From NCBI GenBank assembly GCA_973895155.1, contig OZ316891.1:16182001-16246000 (forward strand): DNA of 64,000 nucleotides, read 5' to 3'. Below, in pieces: positions 45,484 through 55,754 of the stretch; the stretch's first letter is position 1; each line of letters begins with the position of its first letter. Below the pieces are notes generated by a model. The model did no database searches. It was given only the letters and a program-made list of their open reading frames with translations, and was not told where the DNA came from. Origin of the DNA: Marsupella aquatica. Lineage: Eukaryota; Marchantiophyta. Position numbers and translations under genes: made by a program.

Positions 45484-45681
45484 CTAATGCCTGGTGCGCT
45501 TGCCAGAGCTGTCCGAGTGGGAGCGGCCATCCCGCTGCCTACGCAGTCTGTCATTGTCCATCTTGAGGAGCTCGACTTGGTCTAGCAAAGATTTGTTCTC
45601 TTGCTTTGCCGCGTCCGTCTCCTCAGTTTCCTTCTGGCATGCCCCCTGGGCCCTCAGCTTACAAAATAACGAAACACACAT
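45484..45681 (-). pseudogene. Coiled-coil ORF fragment, E-family-like
   Basis: The minus-strand 65-aa frame contains AAKQENKSLLDQVELLKMDN and RRQRDGRSHS. This resembles the C-terminal end of the E2 protein (EVVRDNKALLDHVALLVLRR, then SRSH). It lies in the older repeat that the CACTA element split, suggesting another LTR-ORF relative on the minus strand. Confidence 0.45.
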
Positions 45682-45699
45682 GCAAACGTCCGATGGGTA

Positions 45700-48600
45700 T
45701 TAAATATCAATTCCGCAAATAATATTATAACAACATTCTAACCAACAAGGTCCTTATATATCGTCGTAACAGATTAGAAGAGGTGAAGGGTTTTATTAAA
45801 GGTGTCCCAAAGTTAATCAATTGAAGGGCCATTTTAATATGCAATGACATGCGTCACGTGCTCATTGGACCACATGTCAAATGACCAGTGGTTTACGGGT
45901 TCTGGGGGGAAGGGTGGTCAAAGTGTCGTGTTCCCCCCTTTGCCCCTCCTACTTTGTAGGAGCCGTCCGATGTAGGATGCCCTAGATCGGACGGCCAGGC
46001 GAATGTTGGGGTCCAAGATCAGGGCAAGACGCTCGGGGAGACGGTGTGAGAGGGTGGGAGAGGAGGGGCGGGAGGAGGGGTCTCCGAAGAGGTTTGAGCC
46101 GAGGCCACACTTTTGGGCTTTCGGTCATTTGGACTTTTTTGCCAGTTTCTCCCTCTCGCAGTTTCTTTGCTTGCTCGTTCGCCCCGCCATTTGCTCATTT
46201 CTTTGTCATCTTGTCCCGCATCTTGCGTGATCTTGAGTTGGGGTTTGGGCGAAAGCAGGAGGCAAAAGTGTTTGATATTCGGTCCCGCATTCGGTTGAAT
46301 TCTCGGGATTTCTTTGGGGCTTTGTGAACGTGTTTGTGCCCCGGTCTGTGCACTCAATCTCTTCCGGGACTCTCTTGCATTTGAGCTTGCATTCCTATCC
46401 CGATCCCGGTCCCGATTTCCATGTCCATTTTGTGATCGAGTAATTTTGTAAGCTGATTGCAAGCCCGATTGTGAGTTGGGCGGGAAGCTGAGGCTGCATT
46501 TTGACCCCCGTTTCAACCTTGGCCATTGCAGCGGGCATTGCAAACGGGGTTGCGGGCTGCATTTTGACCTTGGCCAAGTTGAACCCCGGTTTTTCTCACC
46601 AATCTCGGGACCGATCAAAGCTCGGGGGACGGGCAGTGGGATCAACTGGTGGGGAAGGTAATTCCTGAGGTTATTTTTATAAACGGTACCAATCCTGCTT
46701 CCTACTGTTTGGAATGAGCGCCCGAATGAGCAAAACCATGGGCGAGAGATTGTGCCAGTGATTTGAGCTGAGGCACAAGTGCATTTTGTTGTTGCTGCCT
46801 CCGGGGCTGCCTCTCGCCCGGCCTCTTGTCTTGAACATTTCGGACTGTGCTTTTCTGTTGCTGACTTTTCAGGCGGAGACTTATGTCGCTTTTTGTTTTG
46901 TAGGTTGGTGGTGACTATAGTGAACACCGGCCCCGGCACCAACAGGAATCCCACAGAAAATTAGGGCTACGGTTACACGGTCTCGGGCACGGTCTGCGGC
47001 AAGAAGGGACATTAAGTTTGCGTCTATGGCAATTTGTGTTGGTTTGTGTTTGTGCCCGTGTTTGTGACACTTTCTATCGCTCTGCCCCGCGCTCTGCTTG
47101 TTCCCGCATGCTACAAAACCTATGTCTAAAGCATTTTCCTTCGTGCATGTGTTTAAATTGGTCATCATAGCCTGGGATTTGGTTTTACTGGTTTAGTCAC
47201 TTTGTTTTGTGGTTGCCTATTTGTTCTAAAGCATCTGAATTTGTAGGGCCTTTCCCGAGGGTTTAAAGAAGAAGGGGTTGGCGCCTTCTACCTTCAAGCT
47301 TCCAATCGATTGTGGCAAGAGCGGGGGCAAGAGTCTTGTGATCGGATCAAGGTAACAATGTAGTGAAGGTTTTCCCGGGGGTTTTTCTGTTTCGGATGCA
47401 AGTTACTTCCATATAGTGTATTGTTGCCCACTCCTATCGTTTAAATGTTGGATAGTAAGTCCAAGTCTATTATGCTCTGTAAATAGATAGAATGTGCGCC
47501 TGGCTCTTCAATGCCAATTCCATTTTTTATACCTCCGTGTCTCTCAGCGCTCATTACTGCCCCAAGATTGCAGACTGAGTGAACATCCTTTTCTTGGCTA
47601 AAGTAGTTCACGTATGCTAAAGGAAGGCATTTCATATTAGCCACATGCTTCTACCATTGCAATTTTGTAATATTTCCGGTCGAGTCATTCTTATGGGATG
47701 GCTTTGTTCGGGGCTTTGTTTTAATTGATGTTCATTCTTGTCTCTTCTCTACAGGTGAAGCGCAAGGCTAGGCAGACATTTGCTAGGCTTGTTACACTAG
47801 CGGAACAACAATTGGGGAGAAAGTAGTGGGGAAAGCAGTCGGTCAGCTTTTAAGTGTTGGTGAGTATGCTTAACTTCTTGAAATCTGTACTAGGTCCTTG
47901 GATGAATACCTTGTGTTATTTGCCTTATTCTTCAATGACAGGATCCCACATGTCTTTTTGCAGTTTACTAGCACGCGTCGGGATTGGAGTTGCGCTTATA
48001 GCAGGGACCCAAACAGCGGCAAAGAATACTCTGAGGGACTGAGGGTGTGTCAATCAGCGCCAACAAATCATAGTGAGTTTATCTAGATTTCCAAAATGCT
48101 GACTGGTTTATGGTGAAGTTTCTATCGCGCCCTCCAGTCTAAAACAGAGTGCGGGAGCAGAGCAGATTAGAGCAGAGCAGAGTAGAGAGTGGAAAGCTCC
48201 AAAGTCTAGTAGTTTAGTCGGGACATAACCCATGTGCTATTTCTATTGTTGTCATGCATGGCGGAGCGGTACCTCTCGTTCTGCTCTCTCCTCCACTTTG
48301 TCTTTGTGAGCGCTTGCTTTGGTCGGGGCTTTGATGCGTCTTTGATTTAACTACCTTTGTGGGTTGAAGCATTTTGTTGAAGCTCCGCGCATCAGTGTTA
48401 GCTGTGTTAATTTATGCTTTGTAAGGTCAAGTTGTTTGCACCTAGGTCAAAGCTCTCGCGCGAAGAAATTTAGCTTTAGCTTGCTACTACATTTGGTAAA
48501 GCTTAGCTTTAAAACTCTATTTGTGCTTGGGCTTTTTGAGCAGTCGGTGATCATTGAATTTGATGTACTGAAGTTTCAGGAATTATGGCTCCTGCAGTTA

Positions 48601-48855
48601 GCTTGACCTATCATTCGTTTTGTTTTACAGGTTTGGAGGTGGGCCGAGGCCGGGGCTCAACGCTTGTCTACTAGTATCGTATTTGGCCGCGGGGTTACAT
48701 CACTCTAAGGTGACACATCATTTTGCATATTAATTGTTTCTCCTTCTCAGCTATTTTATGATATGATTTGTGACTACTATCATCTGCTTTGTAGTCCTGT
48801 ATGTCATTCCGAGTCTCGTTCTTTTATTGAATGGATTTGTTTTTCTTCTCCGCAG
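45700..48855 (+). other. Degraded gene-like region, no confident exons
   Basis: Several AG acceptors precede short open stretches, for example 47247-47352 (KGLAPSTFKLPIDCGKSG, with a GTAACA donor) and 47758-47826 (VKRKARQTFARLVTLAEQQL then TAG). They may be exons of an old gene or element continuing into 48856-49437. I recognise no domain here. Confidence 0.35.
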
Positions 48856-49437
48856 GTGAAGTGCAAGGGCTGCCCGGAAAGTGTGAGTTGTCTTGAAAGT
48901 TTAGGCACATTAAGGTCTGGGATTCAGGTTCTTGGCGTCAATTGTCGTGTGAGTAGAAGTCCCAGTAGAAGTCAATCTATAAGCAATATGTCACGTGAGA
49001 CAAAGGTCAATTCCATATGGACCCTTTCTGTGCAAGTCATAGGGGCATTTGTGTGCTCTGCGGTCGGATTGTGTACTGAAAATTTACTGTGGACTCTGTT
49101 GGGTTTGCTTAGCCAACTATTTCAATTTTTGCATGAAATTTTGGAGCGATTCATCGCTCTTGCGCATCCACCCCTAGAGATGGCTGATGTTGGGGGTGCA
49201 GAGACCCCTCATCCTGACATTGTCGGTCATGAAGCTTTGCCTCTGCAGAAGACTTCTGCACCGTTAGTTTCCCATTATTATGCAGTGTCTAGAGGCCGTA
49301 GGCCAGGCATATATGAATGTCACGAAGCCGCTGACAAACAAGTCCTAGGTTTTAGTGGGAATAGTCATAGGTCATTTAAGACTAGAGCACAAGCAGAGGA
49401 TTGGCTAAAGACGCAGATCTTGGCCGGGTTGGCATAA
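48856..49437 (+). CDS. ORF with viroplasmin / RNase H1 N-terminal-like domain
   Basis: The frame is open from an AG acceptor at 48855 to TAA at 49437. A shorter product could start at ATG 49180 (85 aa). Its C-terminus, SHYYAVSRGRRPGIYECHEA then KQVLGFSGNSHRSFKTRAQA, matches the Cauli_VI (viroplasmin-like) fold. That fold is the N-terminal hybrid-binding domain of eukaryotic RNase H1 and also occurs in plant elements and caulimovirus inclusion proteins. A hydrophobic stretch precedes it (IGAFVCSAVGLC, LLWTLLGLLSQLFQFL). No RNase H catalytic domain follows. It may be an exon of a longer gene interrupted downstream by MULE copy 2. Confidence 0.55.
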   Translation: MKCKGCPESVSCLESLGTLRSGIQVLGVNCRVSRSPSRSQSISNMSRETKVNSIWTLSVQVIGAFVCSAVGLCTENLLWTLLGLLSQLFQFLHEILERFIALAHPPLEMADVGGAETPHPDIVGHEALPLQKTSAPLVSHYYAVSRGRRPGIYECHEAADKQVLGFSGNSHRSFKTRAQAEDWLKTQILAGLA

Positions 49438-49580
49438 TTGTCAATGTAAGACTTGAGTTCATTTGAATACGAGACAAATTTGGAATTTCAGGTGATGCTG
49501 TGTGTTCTTGCATGCAACTGAAGGCCAACTTGACTCCCTTTCTTATGTTTTCCTCATGTGCACATATACCTACTCCTTGC

Positions 49581-49660
49581 GAGGTGTTTACAAAAGGCAG
49601 TAAACAGCAAACAGCAAAATATAACAGGAACTGGTAACAGCAAAATTTCCTGTTTTGGGA
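49581..49660. repeat. Left terminal/subterminal repeat of MULE copy 2
   Basis: GAGGTGTTTACAAAAGGCAG is followed by AAACAG repeats, ACTGGTAACAG and TTTCCTGTTT, as in the other copies. Confidence 0.85.
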
Positions 49661-49737
49661 GCACATTTCTCCTGGTATTGTGGCAAAATTTAAAAAATCC
49701 ATTCCTAAAATACTGATAATTATGCAATGCCGAATAT

Positions 49738-49864
49738 TAGCGCCGGGAGTCTACAGGAAAAATAATCACAAACGCATCATGCCGAATACTAGCGCCGGGC
49801 GTTAAAACCCAAAATAATGACACATTAATCGCCCAAACATGCCGAATACTAGAGCTGGCCGCTT
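49738..49864. repeat. Three decayed palindromes in about 55-bp spaced units
   Basis: Sites at 49738, 49790 and 49850 each follow the same atgccgaata(c/t) sequence, so the unit of palindrome plus left flank was duplicated here. Confidence 0.8.
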
Positions 49865-50125
49865 CCAATTCTTTGTGCAAAAAATCACGAGAACCTAGGA
49901 TTGATGTTCAGGCTGAGATCCAAGTAGAAACCAAACATTAATAATAGTCTAAGTTCAATATCAAAGCACAGAGATGTAGGACTTAACCAAGGTATCTGAG
50001 TCATAACTTCTAAAGGGAAATTGAAAGAAAAGAAACCCGAGATTTTTTATTTAAGTGAAACATATTGTCCTCGGTGTACAAATATTTCTACTTAGGAACA
50101 CTAAAGTTTCCAGAACAATTGTAAC

Positions 50126-50140
50126 TAGCGCCAGGCGCTA
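50126..50140. repeat. Perfect palindrome
   Basis: TAGCGCCAGGCGCTA lies just downstream of the small minus-strand ORF. Confidence 0.95.
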
Positions 50141-50173
50141 ACACTCCCGGTGGGTGCCTCCTCGTACAATGTC

Positions 50174-50350
50174 CTATCTCGAAGAGTGACATTCATCATC
50201 AATCCCAGAGTCCTGACAATCTGGATCTTGGTGGAAACCATCTAATCGGAAGTTGACATATGCTCTCATGGGCCGTCGATAAACTGGCCTTCCATGGAAT
50301 CGAGAAGGAGAAAAATGAGAGAAATGGACTTTGAAAGAAACAATAGTATG
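50174..50350 (-). pseudogene. Small conserved ORF of the MULE family, C-terminal fragment (copy 2)
   Basis: This minus-strand frame is open from a TGA at 50351-50353 to TAG at 50174-50176 (58 codons). It matches the end of the small ORF in copy 1: RRPMRAYVNFRLDGF versus RRGPSEGYVHLRGLGF, and SGIDDECHSS versus AGVDDDCNSE. The N-terminal part could not be aligned and is probably frameshifted. It lies 330 bp beyond the fusion gene, on the same strand, as in copy 1. Confidence 0.55.
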
Positions 50351-50475
50351 TCAATAAGGGGCTTGGATTTATCGTTATAGGTCCTCTTGTCGGTACCAGT
50401 CTTCGAGTGAAAGCCAAATGACACTAGGGCGGAAACGACAAATATCAAACGGAAGCTTCCGACGTGTTTTTTGGG

Positions 50476-50613
50476 TAGCGGCGGGCGCCAATTAACCAAG
50501 CCGAGGAACCCACACAAAGGACGGTACTCAAGACCACATTAACCATTGAATGGAAGGGGCAACATCCCTAAAACTCAATTCATTTTTAATAAATTCAATA
50601 GCGCCCGGCGCTA
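50476..50613. repeat. Two palindromes (50476-50490, 50599-50613)
   Basis: The first has two mismatches; the second, TAGCGCCCGGCGCTA, is perfect. Both lie between the small ORF and the last exon of the fusion gene. Confidence 0.92.
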
Positions 50614-52499
50614 ACAAAAACCAAGGGCATACTCGTACAGTTGGGAGGAAGTTTGACCTGAGAGAGGAGAAAATTGCTACCCTTCAGAGTCAGATTCTGA
50701 GCTCTCATTCTGGGAGCTATGAGATCTGTCGGTTGACTCTGCCTCATCATCAATATACTTGCTTCTAGAAACATCATCTACGTAGGGGTTCCTCATGAAC
50801 TTCCTGTCTACTCCCCTAAGAAGCCTAAGTCCTTTTGTTTCCCAGCAGAGCGTTCTAAATTTCTCTACCTTCCTCGCGATGTTCTCAGCGTATGATGGCA
50901 ACACAAACGGCTTCTCGGGAGTGATGATTACATTTCGAGCCACTTTCCTCCGGAGTTGAAACCATTTTCTTTGGTTCCATTCTGACCTGCTCAAAAGAGA
51001 AGCAGAAGAGAAAGAGGAAGTAAGTACTTAACCGATAGAACTGGCGGAATTGAAGATTAGCCAACAATTGAAAGGATAAAGGAGCTTACGAGAGACAAAA
51101 ATTACTCGGAAGACTCTTCGCTGTCCTCCGTTGACCCATCATGTCGGGTTTCCTCTTTCCTGCCGTCATTGACATCCTCAGGAACATCATCTTCTGGCGT
51201 CCCATCATCTTCGTCCGAATCAAAGTTGAGGACAGATCTAAGTCTATCTTTCTTTTTTCGTCTGGTTATTTGAGGAGGGGGAGGTTGTGTCTCCAAAGGT
51301 TTGGGAGAAATGAGGTCCAAAAAAATCCTCGAAGCGGTCTCAACAAACTCCCAACGATTTTCTAACCCGATGACAAAACGGCCCGAGTAATCCCCAGCAA
51401 TGAACGTACTACCTGAGCCGACGGTCCAATCAATTACAAGATCCTTAGGTATTGTAAAGAGTTCATGGACAGTTTGCATAAAACCAACCGGCAGTCGGGA
51501 ATTCCCAGTAAAATGGAGTTCAGGACAATGATCTTCCTTCAAAGATTGTAGCCCAATAAGGTTCGAGATTGAAGGATCTTCAGCGCTAGATAATGGCTTG
51601 AATCTTGGATCCTTTGGGACCTTTCCTTTAAAAGAAAATCGACAAAATATGTCCAGTCTAAGAGTGAAGACCTGCAAAAGTTGACGAACCAACTGGATTT
51701 CAAAAATCTTTTACTCATGAGAGAAGACCTCCTAAGAAAGAAAGAGTAGCCCGACATTTACCTGGACATCTGTCTTGGATCTGTACATTGGGACAGACAT
51801 GAAAACGTTGTGCGTATTGATGCACATGAACTTCTTGGATTGCTGACATGCAGAAATGACCTGGGAAATCTGATCGTGGTCATCCGAGTATAAGATAGCG
51901 AGCATTCCGTCATCGGAAAGGAAAGGGTCCATCGCCCGAAAGAATGATTCGGCTGCTGTGTGATCTGTGCAATTCCATTTCGAGACCCGACGGTCAACAA
52001 TTGTGGGTTTCAAACCAGTTGGGAGATAGATGAAACCCGCATTCACCCCAAATGATCGTTCCTTCCCACCTCGAATGATTCCTTTATCTCTACACCCCGA
52101 TTTGATCAAATCCTTACCCCACTTCTCAGCGTTTGAGACCCAATCTGGCTTCTCTTCCTTACTAATTGCACTATCAATAAATTCTGCCAAGCTTGATTCA
52201 ACCATACAGTGTCTTCCGAGTTTGGTCTTGAAAGTCCCCACATCCCGTTGGATACCGGCCCCAGAAGCATTATCTCGCAAAGATTCCCAGACATCGACGG
52301 TCCTTTTCTTCTTCTTCTTTGTGCTTGTAGCATCCACAGGAACTATAACCTTCCCCTTCTCAACAGGGGTGATGGGGTCTGGATTGGCACCAGTGTTGGC
52401 CTCAGAGACTTCTGGTGTTGCATCGACTTTTGTGTCATCCGTGGCGGCATCAGATTTTCGACCACCTACCCAAAATGGTGTCAAGCACAGAAAGAGTGT

Positions 52500-52585
52500 T
52501 AGCGCCAGGCGCTGACCAAACACCCACATTAATTTTGGGAAATAAGACACATTAAACTCACGACACATGATAGCGCCAGGCGCTA
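52500..52585. repeat. Two palindromes in intron 2 (copy 2)
   Basis: TAGCGCCAGGCGCTG (52500-52514) and TAGCGCCAGGCGCTA (52571-52585) lie in the 157-bp intron 52466-52622. Confidence 0.95.
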
Positions 52586-53978
52586 ACAAAGAAGGAAGTC
52601 GGAAAAAGGAGGTGTAGCTTACATTTTTTCCCAGACTTGGCACTAGCACTTGCCACAGGGGCATCCGCCTTGGCTTTGGCTCTTGGTTTTCGGCTTCGAT
52701 CAACATGAACCACTGTGGTTTTGCATTTTTTTTGCAACTCAGTCATTGACGAGTTGACGTCCCCCTCAATTCCTTGCTTCATGTCGGAGACAAATTGTCT
52801 CGGAACTTGGGATTTAGACAGTTTATGGAAAGCATCCTTCTTAGTGTCGTCAAAAGGAGAATCCCATCTGTCGGTGTCAAGATACCAAGGGCAGTGAATT
52901 CTCTCCCACTCTGACAATTTCCTCGGTGGAAGTATACCCTCAGCCGGATACATCGAATACAGTTCGGCCAAAATGTCTCCATCTGCGCAGATGACCCAAT
53001 TCTGGAAAGCAGCTGGGTAAGCCCAAAAATAGTCAGGCTTCACAATCTCCATGTGCATGAAGAAACGATAGACATATCGTTTTGCTCGCTTTTGATTCTT
53101 GAGTGTGTAGTCTTCCTTGTCCGGGTACTTGGACATCCACATCGTATTGAAAAACTTACCTTTCACTGCATCCCCAAATTTTTTGAAATCATTGCACACT
53201 ATTTCAACGAGTGAATCATAAGACTCACACTTCCATTCCTCCAATCGATTGGAAGGAATTATTTCACTGATTTGCTGGAGGGCAGTCTGCAGCATACCAA
53301 TAGCAAATCCCTCCACGCTATTCCAAGTTTGCCAAGTGTGGCACCACTGCTTCACAGGGTCATCACTAACACTTTGTGGATGAAAGAACTGCTTCCTGAG
53401 CTTTGGCGTGCAATGCGCTACTAACAAAGTGCTCCTCAATTTGGGGTCAAGGGCAGAGACTGCTGTAAATAACCTGGCATGATCCATGGTACAGACAACC
53501 GCATCCGGTTTCTTCTCGCGTTTGTTCACCTCGGTCATCGGATACATCTCAGCACAGGTTGTCATGAAGTCTTCAAACTCTGGACTCAACAAGAGAGTGA
53601 TCTTTGAGACCTTGATCGCCCAATCCTTCGTTGCTTCTTTCATCATGACCGCATGTCGTTTGGATGTCTCTTCCTGAGACCAAGGATTTCCCTGAGCGGT
53701 AGCCGACTCCATGTCCATCTTGAATTGTCGAGAATAGGATTTAATCTTATTCTCGCATAAGATATACAGAAGTGCTTCTTGAGGCATTTTCTTGGAATAC
53801 CACGATCCTTTGGAGTCTTCTGCATCACCTGCCCAAACTTCTTGAAGTTTGCCCCATCGATGATTGATTTGTAGTATTCTAGATCGTTGGACAAAATCCT
53901 CTTAATTCGGTCTGCATCAAGTATCCAAGAAGGTTCCACCACGGCCTGTCCAAGTCTACAAAAGAATTTGTCAGTCAA

Positions 53979-53993
53979 TAGCGCCAGGCGCTA
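53979..53993. repeat. Palindrome in intron 1 (copy 2)
   Basis: A perfect TAGCGCCAGGCGCTA lies in the 92-bp intron 53956-54047. Confidence 0.95.
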
Positions 53994-54793
53994 GTAAAAA
54001 CTACACTATAAAAGATAAGGATAAGTGAAATTCAACAAGAGACTTACTGGTTCACAGTATGCATAGCCGCCTCAATCTCAATCAAAGATCCCTTTTCACC
54101 CTTGAAGATAGTACATTGCACACGCGGGTGATACTTGATATCTTCCGGATTTTCTTTCGTAATGATCGACCATGCGTAAAGTCGATGGTTACCATCAAAA
54201 ACATAAAACATCTTATCTTGTAACACCATGAAGTCTGGATCGGCCGCACATTCAGCTTCAAACTTCTCGTTCTCGGCCACCAACATCGGGTCCCAGGAAG
54301 CTCGAATTTCTGGAGTACACGTCTGGACATTCCCATTCGAATCTGTCGGCTGGACATAGAACAACATTCCGATTTTTGAGTTGTATCCTGTGCTACGAAA
54401 AGAGTCCTTCAACTTTTCAATTGAAGGACTTCCCTTCTGTAAGGTGCGGACAACTTCCATGTGAACCAAGCGGCACATTGGAATCCTTGGGGGGTCTTTG
54501 TCGTGCCCTCGAAAATCTTTGCCAAACACCATAACGTGCTTGGAGATAACGTCGAACATCGTCAGCGACATTTCTCCTCAATCTTCCACAGCGTATGTGT
54601 CGAGATCGTCCATCTTCGCTCTCCTGCTCTTCGAAAATGTGACTACAGAGACTGTTTCGGGAGCTTGGGATGTTGTAGTCACTCGACGACTGTAAACAGA
54701 TCCAGAAAACGAGCACTCGGATGTCTGCGAATGGATCTGCTCTCTCTGCCCGTTAGCACTATACCCATGCGAGGTAGTGGGGAGAAGGTCCAT

Positions 54794-55754
54794 GTTTCTC
54801 AGACACGAAGTGCTTCACGATCGTGATGAGTACCTCATTCGTACCGTACTTCTTCTAGAGAATTCTTGCACGAAGAACCTCCGAAACGGAACCTAAATAC
54901 AGCGGACAAGGGAGGGGGGGAGAGTATCATCTCTAAACTATCCCCTTGCTACATTGATATCTATCTCTTGAGCGCCACTTGTCAATTCTGGATTAGTTGT
55001 TCGAATACCATTGGCATATCTTCGACGTTACGCGACCTAACGTTACCGTTGAATATGACCGTTAAAGAACAGTTTGTTGAATTTAATATATATTCCTAGT
55101 TCAAATCTGATATTGGTCAATAGTAGCGCCAGGCGCTACTCAAAATCATCAGAATTTAAACCATAAAATTTCCCAAAGTTAGGTCAACATTCACCCTCAA
55201 GTATACAATAAAAAGCCAAATGAATACAATTTTTGAATATTTTTCCATAAATGAATGTCATGATTACAGTTTTGGATTAGCGCCCGGCGCTAATATTAAA
55301 TGGGCACATTTTGGTAATATTTTAGATAATATTAAAAAAATTAGCTACAAACATTTAGTATTTATTCTGAAACCCCGGATAAAACATTCCAGTTTTATAC
55401 CATAATTTACGGTGTGTGTTTGAGTAGCGCCTGGCGCTACTCATATATTTCACCATTTTGGGTCCATGTTGAAGGTAGGATGTTTGAGTAGCGTCGGGCG
55501 CTACTCAATTAACATGATTTAATTAACATGATTATGCTCTTTGGAAACGGACATCTTAGGCTCATTAGTGTAAATGTTGTTGACATAACGACAAAAAACA
55601 TTTATTGTGTCAGATGTGCTTTCGATCGGTAGTGTTTCTGTCGTATTATAACGGCTCTGACAAACGGATTATTCACTATGAATACCATTGTGTACATTCG
55701 AAGACGTCATTCATTATCGTGAACTGAGTGTTTTTGGGTTGGATGATCTTAAAA
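54794..55754. promoter_or_regulatory. Divergent intergenic region of copy 2
   Basis: This stretch separates the start of the fusion gene (-) from the transposase start (+). It is AT-rich, has no supported ORF, and contains four palindromes. It is a likely bidirectional promoter, by position only. Confidence 0.6.
55124..55503. repeat. Cluster of four palindromes in the divergent promoter region
   Basis: Sites at 55124, 55278 and 55425 are perfect; the one at 55489 (TAGCGTCGGGCGCTA) has one mismatch. Spacings are 154, 147 and 64 bp. Confidence 0.95.

Larger units (their letters stand above)
50677..54793 (-). pseudogene. ParB-like / DNA-methyltransferase-like fusion gene, copy 2
   Basis: Five predicted exons: 54793-54048, 53955-52623, 52465-51762, 51671-51106 and 50986-50677, all GT-AG. 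Adding the one base missing near 53815 gives 3660 nt, exactly 1220 codons including stop. Exon 1 holds the ParB/sulfiredoxin-like fold, with DGNHR at 54182-54196. Exon 2 is a long region of unknown fold with a basic end. Exons 3-4 form a beta-class N4/N6 methyltransferase-like core with YLPTG in place of the usual (D/S)PPY (about 52014-52030) and DWTVGSG (about 51411-51431). Exon 5 is basic (SEWNQRKWFQLRRKVAR). Defects: TGA at 54578-54576 and the 1-bp deletion. ParB-methylase fusions are known in bacteria and phages; the domain calls here are by motif. Confidence 0.82.

Noticed and set aside
46019-46954. Minus-strand 311-aa ORF
   Set aside because: It is low-complexity (R/S/P/Q-rich), opposes a CT-rich stretch with possible exons, and shows no recognisable domain; chance frame more likely.
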